Source: Clostridiales bacterium
GTDB lineage: Bacteria > Bacillota > Clostridia > Lachnospirales > Lachnospiraceae
NCBI GenBank assembly: GCA_021204025.1
Contig: JAJQAC010000080.1
Coordinates: forward strand, 1 to 49,712
Direction of reading: 5' to 3'
Length of the DNA stretch: 49,712 nt
In this document: in pieces, positions 27,342 to 36,701 of the stretch
Numbering within the stretch: the first letter of the stretch is position 1
Layout: each line of letters begins with the position of its first letter
The notes under the pieces: model-generated
What the model saw: only the letters and a program-made list of their open reading frames with translations
Database searches by the model: none
What the model was told of the DNA's origin: nothing
Position numbers and translations under genes: made by a program

Positions 27342-28252
27342 TGGACGGGATCATCAACGTTTATAAAGAAAAGGGCTGGACCTCTCATGACGTCGTTGCA
27401 CGCATGAGAGGGATCCTGGGGATCAGAAAAATCGGTCATACCGGAACTCTCGATCCTGATGCGGAAGGAGTTCTGCCGGTATGTATTGGCAGAGCGACAC
27501 GCTTGAGCGACATGATGGCAGATGAGACAAAAACCTATCGTGCGGTGATGCTGCTGGGAGTCGTGACCGATACCCAGGACACGTCGGGCACGGTGCTGGA
27601 AAAGCGTTCGGCGGATGGCGTGACGCAGGAGCAGGCGTTTTCTGCTGTCAGTAGTTTTGTGGGTTCTTATCATCAGATCCCGCCGATGTATTCGGCGCGT
27701 AAGGTCAATGGCCGGAAATTATATGAGCTGGCCCGTGCCGGTAAAGTAGTCGAACGAGAAGCGAAAGAGGTGCAGATCCTGGACATTTGTGTAGAGAAAA
27801 TGGATCTCCCGCGGGTGACGATGACCGTGATCTGTTCCAAAGGAACTTATATCCGTACGCTCTGTCATGATATCGGGCAAAGACTTGGCTGCGGGGCGTG
27901 CATGGAAGATCTGGTGCGGACCAGAACGGGACGTTTTCGGATCGAGGACAGTCTGAAGCTGGATGAGATTGAGGCGCTGCGGGATGCCGGAGAACTGGAG
28001 AGGTGGATTCTGAGTCTGGATACCGTATTTGAGGATCTGCCGCCGCTTCGGGCAGTCGCGGGAACAGCAGGAGATAAGCTGCTGCATAATGGGAATCCTT
28101 TTTTGCCGGAACATGTCAGCGCTAGGTTCGCAGTACAGGAAAAATACGAAAGAGCCAGGGTTTACGACAGCGAGGGCCGCTTTATCGGGATCTACGGATA
28201 TGATCGGGAAAAGAAACGTTATCAGCCGCAGAAAATCTTCGGAGTTCCGTGA
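27341..28252 (+). CDS. truB: tRNA pseudouridine(55) synthase TruB
   Basis: 303 residues. Catalytic motif HTGTLDPDAEGVLPV with nucleophile Asp38, KTYRAVMLLGVVTDTQD, the Tyr in PPMYSARKVNG, and CSKGTYIRTLCHDIG. It converts U55 in the T-loop of tRNAs. The C-terminal PUA-like part (about 240-303) is present and ends RYQPQKIFGVP. The start ATG overlaps the nrnA stop by one base, so it is translationally coupled. Confidence 0.96.
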   Translation: MDGIINVYKEKGWTSHDVVARMRGILGIRKIGHTGTLDPDAEGVLPVCIGRATRLSDMMADETKTYRAVMLLGVVTDTQDTSGTVLEKRSADGVTQEQAFSAVSSFVGSYHQIPPMYSARKVNGRKLYELARAGKVVEREAKEVQILDICVEKMDLPRVTMTVICSKGTYIRTLCHDIGQRLGCGACMEDLVRTRTGRFRIEDSLKLDEIEALRDAGELERWILSLDTVFEDLPPLRAVAGTAGDKLLHNGNPFLPEHVSARFAVQEKYERARVYDSEGRFIGIYGYDREKKRYQPQKIFGVP

Positions 28253-28311
28253 AAATCATGCATAGCGATGACTTACGAAGCAGTCATTTCATTTTGTTTA
28301 GGAGACCGGGA

Positions 28312-29262
28312 ATGGAAATCATTGCAGGGACAAGACAATTTCAGATCGATGAGCCGACGTCGGTGACAATCGGGAAATTTGACGGAAGGCACAAAGGACA
28401 CCAGAAACTTTTGCGGATGATGCTGAAACTGCGGGAAGAACTGGGGTACAAGGCGGCGGTATTTTCCTTTGATATGATGCCGTCCAATGTAGTTGCCGGG
28501 GAGAAGCACGCGGTGATTACCACGAACCAGGAACGTCGCAACAATATGGAAAAAATCGGTATGGACTATCTGGTGGAGTATCCGTTTGATGAAGAGGTAT
28601 CCCATATGTCAGCGGAGGAATTTGTCAGACAGGTTCTGGTCGGACAGATGAATGCAAAAGCGATTGTGGCCGGTACGGACTGTGGATTTGGTTATCGGAG
28701 AGCCGGAAATGCGGAACTGTTACAGCGCCTTGCGCCGAAATATGGTTATCGGGCAATCATTATCGAGAAAGAGCAGGATGACCATCGGGATATCAGCAGC
28801 ACTTATATCCGTGAGGAGCTGGCGCGGGGAAATATCGAGAAAGCAAATGAACTTCTGGGAGAACCCTATGCGATTCATGGCATTGTCGTACATGGAAACC
28901 ATATCGGTGGGCCGCGTCTCGGCTTCCCGACAGCCAATATCCTGCCGCCTCCACAGAAGCAGCTCCCGCCTTATGGCGTCTATGTCTCGCGTGTTTATGC
29001 GGACGGGAAATATTATAATGGTGTGACGAATATCGGGAAGAAACCCACGGTAGAGGGCGATGCGCCGGTAGGAGTGGAGACTTACCTGTTTGAACTGGAG
29101 CAGGATCATCTCCTGTATGGGAAAAATATTGAGGTGCAGCTGCTTCATTTTGAACGGCCGGAGCGCAAATTTGAATCACTGGATGAGCTGAAAGGGCAGA
29201 TTGAGCGGGATAAGAGGGCGGCGGCGGATTATATTTTGAAGTGTCGGAAACAATTTGGTTGA
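28312..29262 (+). CDS. ribF: Bifunctional riboflavin kinase / FAD synthetase
   Basis: 316 residues from the ATG at 28312, 7 bases after TTAGGAG; in-frame codons at 28249/28258 would overlap truB and lack a match. N-terminal FMN adenylyltransferase: GKFDGRHKGHQKLL (nucleotidyltransferase HxGH) and ISSTYIREEL. C-terminal riboflavin kinase: GNHIGGPRLGFPTANI and GVYVSRVYADGKYYNGVTNIGKKPTV. It makes FMN and FAD from riboflavin and ATP. Last gene of the operon; a structured repeat follows instead of a simple terminator. Confidence 0.95.
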   Translation: MEIIAGTRQFQIDEPTSVTIGKFDGRHKGHQKLLRMMLKLREELGYKAAVFSFDMMPSNVVAGEKHAVITTNQERRNNMEKIGMDYLVEYPFDEEVSHMSAEEFVRQVLVGQMNAKAIVAGTDCGFGYRRAGNAELLQRLAPKYGYRAIIIEKEQDDHRDISSTYIREELARGNIEKANELLGEPYAIHGIVVHGNHIGGPRLGFPTANILPPPQKQLPPYGVYVSRVYADGKYYNGVTNIGKKPTVEGDAPVGVETYLFELEQDHLLYGKNIEVQLLHFERPERKFESLDELKGQIERDKRAAADYILKCRKQFG

Positions 29263-29269
29263 ATCATCC

Positions 29270-29456
29270 GTCCCTGAGAGAAAAGAATATCCTCTGAGGA
29301 CCGCTCACGCTTAGGTTTTCACGTAGCGGTACTCCCTATGACGTGTCACTGGCACGCCATAGGGATACTGAGGCATAAATTCGCAGGAAAAGCATCCTGC
29401 TCATTAAGTGCCGACGTGAAAAATGTCCTCTGCGGATATTCTTTTCTCTCAGGGAC
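29270..29456 (+). repeat. Dispersed structured repeat, copy A
   Basis: The outer arms are a perfect 23-bp inverted repeat: 29270-29292 (begins GTCCCTGAGAG) with 29434-29456 (ends CTCTCAGGGAC). Inside are AGGAC/GTCCT, TTTTCACGT (29316-29324) with ACGTGAAAA (29414-29422), and GGTACT with AGTGCC. At the apex are two more hairpins, CCCTATG-a-CGTG with CACG-c-CATAGGG, and GCAGGA with TCCTGC. The same family recurs at 37042-37179. There is no ORF, no T-run and no match to a known riboswitch. Confidence 0.85.
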
Positions 29457-29610
29457 TACTTTATTGGCATATAAAATATAACTTGATGTAAATGGTGTGA
29501 TCGGTTTCGGTTGTGGAGAAAATATCATCCGGGCTGGGGATAAATGGTAGGTGAAATGCTGTTTGTCCTCCATTTTTTGGCTCAAAAGTGGGGAGAAAAC
29601 CCATTTTCTT

Positions 29611-29639
29611 TTGCTTTTTATAGCTCAATATGGTATAAT
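29611..29639 (+). promoter_or_regulatory. Sigma-A-type promoter of the lipoprotein gene
   Basis: TTGCTT (29611-29616), a 17-base spacer and a perfect TATAAT (29634-29639), 90 bases before the ATG at 29730. Confidence 0.7.
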
Positions 29640-29729
29640 CAGACAATAAAAAAAGGTCAATGGTGGTGAACCGGATGTCTGTATCATCTGGTTGAAAATA
29701 AGCCATACTTACGTAAAGGGAAGAGAATC

Positions 29730-31142
29730 ATGAATAAGATGCATCAGGGATTGTTTTTGTGTCTCCTTTCGCTGATCTGGATTTTGTCTGGCTGTGCCGG
29801 AGTCGGGCGACCGGAAAATATGCCGACTTCGCCGGAACCGATTGTGGTGGAGCGTGGTGTGACAGTGGCGGACACAGAAGATTTGCCGGAGGTAGGAGAC
29901 GAGGGAACGGAGACGGAGGCGGAGCTGCAGACGGAGGAGCTGCCGCTGGAACTGCCGCAGGCAGGGGCACCGCGAAGGGAGCCTGTGAAAGTAAAAGGAA
30001 TCTATATTTCTGCCTATGTGGCCGGAACAACATCGATGATGGATGAGCTGATCGCGAAGATGGATGAAACTGAGTGTAATACGGTTGTCATTGACATCAA
30101 GGACGATTATGGTCGTATTGTCTGTGAGATGGATTCGGCGATGATTCAGGAGATCGGTTCGATCAAAAAATACATTCCCCAGGTACAGGAACTAACACAA
30201 AAACTTCATGAGCATGAGATCTATGTGATCGGACGGCTGCCGGCCTTTCGTGACGCATGGCTGGGAGAAGTGCGCCCGGACTGGTGTGTAAAACTGGCAG
30301 ATGGGACAGTATTCCGTGATCGTGACGGCAATTCGTGGATCAATCCGTATCGGGAGGAAGCCTGGGATTATCTGGTGGAGATCGGAAGACAGGCAAAAAA
30401 GCTGGGTTTCGATGAGATTCAGTTTGATTATGTGCGTTTCTGCACGGAAAAGGGAATGCGGGATGTTGCATTTGATGAGGGAGACACCCAGGGGCGATCC
30501 CGAACTGATATTATCCTGGAATGTATGGATTATCTGTATGAGAATCTGAAGTCTGAGGGCCTCTATGTATCAGCCGATGTTTTCGGCGCGATTATCAATA
30601 ATGACGTGAACTCGGATTCGGTCGGACAGATTTACGGGGAGCTTGCGAAGCATCTGGATGCGATCAGTCCGATGATCTATCCGTCCCATTATGGGAGTGG
30701 TTATTATGGCATCGATCATCCGGATCTTAGTCCCTATGAGACGATCACGGCTGCGCTGAATGATTCCCGCAGAGAGTTGTATTTTGCGGGTGCGGGAGGA
30801 GAGCCGATTGCTGAAGTGCGTCCGTGGCTGCAGGATTTTACGGCGTCCTGGCTGCCGGAGTACCGCGAATATGGGGCGGAGGAGATCCGGGAACAGATCC
30901 AGGCAGTTTATGACACCGGGTATGACGAATGGATGCTCTGGGATGCGTCCTGTAAATATGCCTGGGAAGGTCTCCGTTCGCCGGAGGAGGCAGAAGCGGA
31001 GAGTCTCGGGATCGCCGAATCCCGCGCTGCCCTGCCGGAGACGACATGGGCGGAGGAGACAGAAGCCGCTGAGCCCGAGCCTGTGGAAGAATCCGAAGCT
31101 GAGAGAATCGAGAATGTAACAGAAAACAAAAAGATTGAATAA
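29730..31142 (+). CDS. Putative glycoside hydrolase lipoprotein (DUF4015 family)
   Basis: 470 residues. Signal peptide with lipobox LSGC (Cys at about 22), then an acidic/Pro spacer, and a TIM-barrel-like domain from about 88: KGIYISAYVAGTTSMMDELI, VVIDIKDDYGRI, WINPYREEAWDYLVEIGRQAKKLGFDEIQFDYVRFCTEKG (read here as WINPYREEAWDYLVEIG and FDEIQFDYVRF), VSADVFGAI, ISPMIYPSHYG. These are the hallmarks of the DUF4015/putative glycoside hydrolase family, with acidic residues at strand ends. The C-terminal 50 residues are Glu/Ala-rich. It is probably cell-surface bound and acts on a polysaccharide that is not identified. A stop at 31140-31142 overlaps the next promoter region. Confidence 0.83.
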   Translation: MNKMHQGLFLCLLSLIWILSGCAGVGRPENMPTSPEPIVVERGVTVADTEDLPEVGDEGTETEAELQTEELPLELPQAGAPRREPVKVKGIYISAYVAGTTSMMDELIAKMDETECNTVVIDIKDDYGRIVCEMDSAMIQEIGSIKKYIPQVQELTQKLHEHEIYVIGRLPAFRDAWLGEVRPDWCVKLADGTVFRDRDGNSWINPYREEAWDYLVEIGRQAKKLGFDEIQFDYVRFCTEKGMRDVAFDEGDTQGRSRTDIILECMDYLYENLKSEGLYVSADVFGAIINNDVNSDSVGQIYGELAKHLDAISPMIYPSHYGSGYYGIDHPDLSPYETITAALNDSRRELYFAGAGGEPIAEVRPWLQDFTASWLPEYREYGAEEIREQIQAVYDTGYDEWMLWDASCKYAWEGLRSPEEAEAESLGIAESRAALPETTWAEETEAAEPEPVEESEAERIENVTENKKIE

Positions 31143-31163
31143 TATCGGATATCCGATTATAAT
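31135..31163 (+). promoter_or_regulatory. Promoter of the DUF1653-uvrC unit with a palindrome in the spacer
   Basis: TTGAAT (31135-31140), a 17-base spacer and TATAAT (31158-31163). The last 14 bases of the spacer (31144-31157) are the perfect palindrome ATCGGATATCCGAT. The -35 sits inside the end of the lipoprotein gene. Confidence 0.7.
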
Positions 31164-31181
31164 AGAACAGGAAATCGACAA

Positions 31182-31206
31182 TGAGCAGGGAAATCATCCC
31201 TGCTCA
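31182..31206 (+). other. Hairpin in the leader of the DUF1653-uvrC transcript
   Basis: TGAGCAGGGA (31182-31191) pairs perfectly with TCCCTGCTCA (31197-31206) over a 5-base loop, near the expected transcript 5' end. There is no T-run, so it is more likely a 5' stabiliser than a terminator. Confidence 0.5.
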
Positions 31207-31244
31207 ATTAACTCCTTTGAGGAGACAGTTTTGAGGAGACCGTT

Positions 31245-31760
31245 ATGAGAGAGCGCGAAGTACATCCGGGTGAATTTTACCGGCATTTTAAAAATCGATA
31301 CTATCAGGTGATTGCAGTGGCCATTCATTCGGAGACGGGGGAGCCGATGGTAGTTTATCAGGCGCTTTACGGAAAATTTCAGATTTATGTGCGTCCATAT
31401 GACTTATTTGTGAGTGAGGTGGATCATGAGAAATATCCGGATGTATCACAGCGGTATCGTTTTGAACGGGTATATCTGGGCAGCGGTGTAAATGGCGAGA
31501 CAGGTGCAAAACCGGATCCGCAGCCAAAACCGGATCCGCAGCCAAATCCGGATCTGCTGGCATTTCTGGATGCGGATGACTATGCTTTGCGCATGGAATG
31601 CCTGCAGCGTCTGGAAAAGAGCGCTTCTCAGTCAGATATCGACAGCATCTGTGTGGCGCTCGATATGCAGGTGCATCCGGGCGAGATCTGGTCGCAGATC
31701 GCGCAGATCCGTAAAAATCTTTCGCTGCAGGAGCATTACGATGGCAGCCGTCTGAGGTGA
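31245..31760 (+). CDS. DUF1653 domain-containing protein
   Basis: 171 residues. The first about 70 residues are the DUF1653 domain: [38 protein letters not shown] (seen as [16 protein letters not shown]) and [10 protein letters not shown] short Pro-rich hinge with the repeat KPDPQP leads to a helical C-terminal part ([20 protein letters not shown]) that I do not recognise. SD GAGGAGACC precedes the ATG. The gene overlaps uvrC by 4 bases or ends just before it, and shares its promoter. The function is unknown. Confidence 0.8.
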   Translation: MREREVHPGEFYRHFKNRYYQVIAVAIHSETGEPMVVYQALYGKFQIYVRPYDLFVSEVDHEKYPDVSQRYRFERVYLGSGVNGETGAKPDPQPKPDPQPNPDLLAFLDADDYALRMECLQRLEKSASQSDIDSICVALDMQVHPGEIWSQIAQIRKNLSLQEHYDGSRLR

Positions 31761-31765
31761 GAGTC

Positions 31766-33706
31766 ATGTTTGATCTGGACGAAGAATTAAAAAAACTTCC
31801 CGCGCAGCCGGGAGTTTATCTGATGCATGACGCAAAGGATGAGATTATTTATATTGGAAAGGCGATCAGCCTGAAAAACCGTGTTCGCCAGTATTTTCAG
31901 AGCAGCCGCGATAAGAGCAGCAAGATCCGTCAGATGGTTTCGCGGATTGCCCGCTTTGAATATATCATTACAGATTCAGAGCTGGAGGCGCTGGTTCTGG
32001 AGTGTAATCTGATCAAAGAACATCGGCCCCGGTATAATACGATGCTGAAGGACGATAAGGCTTATCCTTATATCAAAGTGACGATATCGGAGGAGTTTCC
32101 GCGGGTCCTTTTTTCCCGGACGATGAAAAAAGACAGGAACCGCTATTTTGGCCCATATACCAGTGCGGGAGCAGTGAAGGAGACGATTAATCTGATCCAC
32201 AGAATTTACCGGATCCGCACCTGCAGCCGCAGCCTCCCGCGGGACACCGGTAAGGAGCGTCCCTGTCTGAATTATCATATCCATCAGTGCGACGCGCCGT
32301 GCCAGGGAATGATCAGCCGGGAAAAATATGCGGAAAATGTCAGTCAGGCACTGGAATTTTTAAATGGACATTATGATAAACTGTTAAAGGATCTTGAGGC
32401 GAAGATGCTGGAGGCATCGGAACGGATGGATTATGAGAAGGCGATTGAGTACCGGGATCTTCTGGAAAATGTAAAAAAAGTGGCTCAGAAACAGAAAATT
32501 ACGAGCAATGATGAGGAAGACCGGGATATCATTGCGATGGCGCGCGCGGACCGGGACGCGGTTGTGCAGGTGTTTTTTGTACGGGAGGGTAAACTGATCG
32601 AACGGGAGCATTTTCATGTGACAGTCGGAACCGAGGAAAGCCGTCCGCAGATCCTGGGGAGTTTTATCAAACAGTTTTATGCCGGGACGCCATATCTGCC
32701 CAGGGAGTTGTGGCTCCAGGAAAAGCCGGAAGATGAGGAGCTGATTACGCAGTGGCTGAGTTCACGCAAAGGCCGCAGGATCCGGATCCTGGTACCGAAG
32801 GCGGGACAGAAAGAAAAGCTGGTCGAACTGGCAGAAAAGAACGCTCGCCTGGTGTTGTCACAGGACACCGAAAATATCCGCAGGGAAGAACTGCGTACGA
32901 TCGGAGCCATGAAACAGGTCGGCGAATGGCTGGGACTGGAACGGGTGCGCCGGATGGAGGCGTATGATATTTCCAATATCTCCGGATATGAATCGGTGGG
33001 ATCGATGGTTGTATATGAGGATGGACGTCCGAAGCGGAGCGATTACCGCAAGTTCCGCATCCGGACAGTGGTGGGTCCCAATGATTACGCGTCCATGCGT
33101 GAGGTGCTGCTGCGCCGGTTTACGCACGGTCTGGAGGAGCAGAAAAAGATCCGTGAGCAGGGAATCGCTGAGGAAATGGGGCGATTTTCACGTTTCCCGG
33201 ATCTGATCCTGATGGATGGCGGACGCGGTCAGGTAAATATCGCGCTGGAAGTGCTGGAGGAACTGGGCCTGGATATCCCGGTCTGCGGTATGGTCAAGGA
33301 TGATTATCACCGGACGAGGGGAATCTATTATCAGAATGTTGAAATCCCGATCGACCGTTACTCGGAGGGATTCCGCCTGGTCACACGGATTCAGGATGAG
33401 GCACATCGGTTCGCGATTGAATATCATCGAAGCCTGCGGGGGAAGGATCAGGTGCATTCGGTGCTGGATGACATTCCGGGGATCGGTCCGGCGCGCAGAA
33501 AGTCGCTGATGCGGATGTACCGTTCGCCGGAGGAGATCCGCGCGGCCGATGTGGAAGAACTGACCCGGATCCCTGGTATGAACCGGAGCGCGGCGGAGAG
33601 CGTATATCAGTTCTTTCATGAGAACCTTCACGGGAAAGAAGAACAGCCGCGATATCATGGAGTCAGCGAAATGAAATCCATAGATGACATTCCGGGTGAT
33701 TTATGA
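31766..33706 (+). CDS. uvrC: Excinuclease ABC subunit C
   Basis: 646 residues from the ATG at 31766 (SD GAGG 8 bases before; an in-frame GTG at 31757 is an alternative). GIY-YIG nuclease domain: [21 protein letters not shown] domain: [23 protein letters not shown]; RNase H-like 5' nuclease: [27 protein letters not shown] and [14 protein letters not shown] with catalytic Asp; C-terminal helix-hairpin-helix pair ([16 protein letters not shown] and [15 protein letters not shown]). It makes both incisions in nucleotide excision repair with UvrA and UvrB, which are not in this window. Co-transcribed with the DUF1653 gene. Confidence 0.97.
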   Translation: MFDLDEELKKLPAQPGVYLMHDAKDEIIYIGKAISLKNRVRQYFQSSRDKSSKIRQMVSRIARFEYIITDSELEALVLECNLIKEHRPRYNTMLKDDKAYPYIKVTISEEFPRVLFSRTMKKDRNRYFGPYTSAGAVKETINLIHRIYRIRTCSRSLPRDTGKERPCLNYHIHQCDAPCQGMISREKYAENVSQALEFLNGHYDKLLKDLEAKMLEASERMDYEKAIEYRDLLENVKKVAQKQKITSNDEEDRDIIAMARADRDAVVQVFFVREGKLIEREHFHVTVGTEESRPQILGSFIKQFYAGTPYLPRELWLQEKPEDEELITQWLSSRKGRRIRILVPKAGQKEKLVELAEKNARLVLSQDTENIRREELRTIGAMKQVGEWLGLERVRRMEAYDISNISGYESVGSMVVYEDGRPKRSDYRKFRIRTVVGPNDYASMREVLLRRFTHGLEEQKKIREQGIAEEMGRFSRFPDLILMDGGRGQVNIALEVLEELGLDIPVCGMVKDDYHRTRGIYYQNVEIPIDRYSEGFRLVTRIQDEAHRFAIEYHRSLRGKDQVHSVLDDIPGIGPARRKSLMRMYRSPEEIRAADVEELTRIPGMNRSAAESVYQFFHENLHGKEEQPRYHGVSEMKSIDDIPGDL

Positions 33707-33826
33707 TAGTATATGGATAGTGAATGATGCATTTGTTTGCCATTTACGATAATCCATCCGGGGGATACGCAGGGGACGGATTTTGTTTATGGTGGCGTGA
33801 ATGCAGGAAAAGGAGCAGTCTTGGTA

Positions 33827-34762
33827 ATGTATGGGGTTACGATAACGGAACTGATTCAGAAAATGAATCTGAGGAATATGGCGCCGGAGATCGATACGGA
33901 TAAGATTGTGCTGGAGTGTGCGGATGTCAACCGGCCGGCACTGCAGCTTACCGGTTTTTTTGATCATTTTGACCATGACCGGGTGCAGCTGATCGGTTCT
34001 GTGGAATACGCCTATATGATGAATATGGAGCCGAATGCCAAGGTGGAGATCTATGCGAAACTTTTATCCTGTGAGATCCCCTGCCTGATTTACTGTCGGG
34101 GGAATACTCCGGATGATATTATGCAGAATATGTGCCGTCGGTATCAGGTACCGCTGCTGGTGACGGAGGAGAGTACCTGCGGGATGATGGCAAAAATCAT
34201 TACCTGGATCTCGGCACAGCTGGCGCCGATGATCAGCGTTCACGGAGTTCTGGTAGATGTTTACGGCGAGGGCGTGATGATGATGGGCGAGAGCGGGATA
34301 GGTAAAAGTGAGGCCGCTCTGGAACTGATCCGCAGAGGTCACCGTCTGGTTACGGATGATGTTGTGGAGATTCGCAGGATCAATGAAGATACATTGATCG
34401 GCAGCACGCCGGATATTACGAAGCATTTTATTGAGCTTCGCGGCATTGGGATTATCGATGCCAAGGCTCTTTTTGGTGTGGAGAGTGTAAAGGAGACCCA
34501 GCAGATCGACATGGTGATCCGGCTGGAGGAGTGGAATAAAGAACGAGAGTACGACCGTCTGGGCCTGGAGGATCATTATATGGAATTTCTGGGGAATAAG
34601 GTCGTCTGCTACAGCGTTCCCATCCGTCCGGGCCGCAACGTGGCGGTAATTGTGGAGTCGGCGACAATCAATCACCGGCAAAAGAAGATGGGCTATAACG
34701 CGGCGCAGGAACTTTATAATCGTGTCCAGGCAAATTTTGGAAAGGCTGTGTTGAGAGGATGA
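33827..34762 (+). CDS. hprK: HPr kinase/phosphorylase
   Basis: 311 residues from the ATG at 33827; a TTG at 33821, closer to AGGAG, is an alternative. Walker A GESGIGKS at 154-161, the HprK signature ELRGIGIIDAKALFG and a conserved N-terminal domain. HprK phosphorylates Ser46 of HPr and Crh when fructose-1,6-bisphosphate is high and removes it when phosphate is high, linking glycolysis to catabolite control. It overlaps murB by ATGA. A possible substrate, the Crh-like protein, lies 1.9 kb downstream. Confidence 0.95.
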   Translation: MYGVTITELIQKMNLRNMAPEIDTDKIVLECADVNRPALQLTGFFDHFDHDRVQLIGSVEYAYMMNMEPNAKVEIYAKLLSCEIPCLIYCRGNTPDDIMQNMCRRYQVPLLVTEESTCGMMAKIITWISAQLAPMISVHGVLVDVYGEGVMMMGESGIGKSEAALELIRRGHRLVTDDVVEIRRINEDTLIGSTPDITKHFIELRGIGIIDAKALFGVESVKETQQIDMVIRLEEWNKEREYDRLGLEDHYMEFLGNKVVCYSVPIRPGRNVAVIVESATINHRQKKMGYNAAQELYNRVQANFGKAVLRG

Positions 34763-35685
34763 GTAGTTTTTCAGAAAAGCTGTTTCAGATTTTGCCGGCT
34801 GAGCGGATCCGCCGGGGAGAACCGATGGACGTCCACACGACGTTCCGGGTGGGAGGCCCGGCGGATTATTATGTGGAGCCGGCCGATGCCGGAGAACTGG
34901 CGGCTGTGCGGGAACTATGCCGCAGGGAAAACGTACCCTGTGAGATCCTGGGAAATGGCAGTAACCTGTTGGTTTCTGACGAGGGATTTCGGGGTGTGAT
35001 GATTTCATTAAAAAAAGGCTGGTCGGAGATCATCGTCCGGGGAGATGAGATCCGGGCAGGAGCAGCCGCGATGCTTGCGGGAGTGTCCCGACAGGCGCAG
35101 AAAGCAGGACTGACCGGCCTGGAATTTGCTTCGGGGATACCGGGTACTGTGGGAGGCGCGGTGGTTATGAACGCCGGAGCCTATGGCTCTGAAATGAAGG
35201 CGGTGCTTACGGGGGCAGTTATACTGACGCCGGACGGAGAGGAAGAGATGCTGCCTGTGGAAAAACTGGAATTAGGCTACCGCACAAGCAGTATCATACG
35301 AAACCGGTATGTGGTCCTGGGCGCGGTGATGAAACTTACCCGTAGCGACCCGGACGCGATTGCTCTTAAAATGGAAGAGCTGACGGAGCAAAGAAAGGAA
35401 AAACAGCCGCTGGAATATGCGAGCGCAGGGAGTACTTTTAAGCGGCCGGAGGGATACTTTGCCGGGAAATTAATTCAGGATGCCGGATTGCACGGATTTC
35501 AGATCGGCGGGGCACAGGTGTCCGAAAAGCACTGTGGTTTTGTGATTAACCGGGGCAAAGCGTCGGCAGAGGATATTTACAGACTGTGCAGACAGGTGCA
35601 GCAGAGTGTGAAAGAACAGTTCGGCGTCGCACTGGAGATGGAAGTAAAACTCCTGGGAACATTTGACTCCGGGGAGGAAACGTAA
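34759..35685 (+). CDS. murB: UDP-N-acetylenolpyruvoylglucosamine reductase
   Basis: 308 residues. FAD-binding motifs: TTFRVGGPADYYVEP, LGNGSNLLVSDEGFRGV and FASGIPGTVGGAVVMNAGAYG; the substrate part has YRTSSI, EYASAGSTFKRP with the proton-donor Ser, and AGKLIQDAGLHG. It reduces enolpyruvyl-UDP-GlcNAc to UDP-MurNAc for peptidoglycan. It overlaps hprK (ATGA) and is followed by whiA after 21 bases. Confidence 0.96.
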   Translation: MSSFSEKLFQILPAERIRRGEPMDVHTTFRVGGPADYYVEPADAGELAAVRELCRRENVPCEILGNGSNLLVSDEGFRGVMISLKKGWSEIIVRGDEIRAGAAAMLAGVSRQAQKAGLTGLEFASGIPGTVGGAVVMNAGAYGSEMKAVLTGAVILTPDGEEEMLPVEKLELGYRTSSIIRNRYVVLGAVMKLTRSDPDAIALKMEELTEQRKEKQPLEYASAGSTFKRPEGYFAGKLIQDAGLHGFQIGGAQVSEKHCGFVINRGKASAEDIYRLCRQVQQSVKEQFGVALEMEVKLLGTFDSGEET

Positions 35686-35706
35686 GGATTCTGACAGAGG
35701 TATATC

Positions 35707-36669
35707 ATGTCTTTTTCATCCGATGTAAAAGAAGAATTGTCGGGAAAGATCAGCCCGGCGCGTCATTGCCGGATCGCGGAGACTGCAGCGATGATCAGTC
35801 TGTGCGGCCGCCTGCAGCGCGGAGGGGAAGACGGAGCCGGATTTAAGGTGCAGACAGAAAATCTGTCGGTAGCAAGAAAATACTTTACATTATTAAGAAA
35901 AACCTTTAATATTGAGGTGGATATTTCCATCAGGCAGAGCTCGGGGAACCATCAGAACCGCACGTATGCCATCGGGATACCAGGACGGCGGGATGCTGAG
36001 AGAGTACTGGAGTCGTGTAAGCTGCCGGCTCTGGAGGAAAGCGGACCGGAGGCGTTGGCGCCGGTGCAAAGTGTGGTGACGCAGAACCTGTGCTGTAAGC
36101 GGGCCTTTCTGCGAGGCGCGTTTCTGGCAGCCGGATCGATCAGTGATCCGAAGCGGTTTTATCATTTTGAGATCGCATGTCTGTCGGGGGATAAGGCAGA
36201 GCAGATCCGGGATCTGATGTTGTCCTTTGACCTGGAACCGCGTATCGTGCGCAGGAAGAAATATGACGTTGTCTACATCAAAGAAGGCGATCAGATTGTC
36301 GATATCCTGAATGTGATGGAAGCACCAATGTCATTGATGCAGCTGGAAAATATCCGAATCCTGAAGGAAATGCGGGGAAGCGTCAACCGCAAGGTGAACT
36401 GTGAGACCGCAAATATCAACAAGACGGTATCCGCCGCTGTCAGGCAGATGGAGGATATCCGGTATATCCAGGACACCGTCGGCATTGGCAGTCTGCCGGA
36501 TAATCTCCGGGAGATCGCGCAGCTGAGACTTCAATACCCGGAGGCGACGCTGAAGGAGTTAGGTGACGCATTAAATCCTCCGGTAGGGAAATCCGGAGTG
36601 AATCATCGCCTGAGGAAACTTGGAGTGATTGCCGACAGTCTTCGGGAGAAAAAACCAGAGATGGAATAA
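35707..36669 (+). CDS. whiA: DNA-binding protein WhiA
   Basis: 320 residues: N-terminal LAGLIDADG-like fold (SFSSDVKEELSGKISPARHCRIAE start, AFLRGAFLAAGSISDPKRFYHFEI) and a C-terminal helix-turn-helix (NLREIAQLRLQYPEATLKELGDALNPPVGKSGVNHRLRKL, seen as LKELGDALNPPVGKSGVNHR). WhiA controls cell division genes in Gram-positive bacteria. In Bacillus the preceding genes are rapZ (yvcJ) and yvcK; here murB directly precedes it. Followed by the Crh-like gene in the B. subtilis order. Confidence 0.95.
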   Translation: MSFSSDVKEELSGKISPARHCRIAETAAMISLCGRLQRGGEDGAGFKVQTENLSVARKYFTLLRKTFNIEVDISIRQSSGNHQNRTYAIGIPGRRDAERVLESCKLPALEESGPEALAPVQSVVTQNLCCKRAFLRGAFLAAGSISDPKRFYHFEIACLSGDKAEQIRDLMLSFDLEPRIVRRKKYDVVYIKEGDQIVDILNVMEAPMSLMQLENIRILKEMRGSVNRKVNCETANINKTVSAAVRQMEDIRYIQDTVGIGSLPDNLREIAQLRLQYPEATLKELGDALNPPVGKSGVNHRLRKLGVIADSLREKKPEME

Positions 36670-36701
36670 ACGGCGGACAGTTAGAATTGAGGAGGAAAAT
36701 T

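Larger units (their letters stand above)
29263..29729. other. 467-base intergenic region between ribF and the lipoprotein gene
   Basis: It holds the structured repeat copy A (29270-29456) and a promoter (29611-29639). The part between them (29460-29600) is AT-rich with no convincing ORF. Confidence 0.7.
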
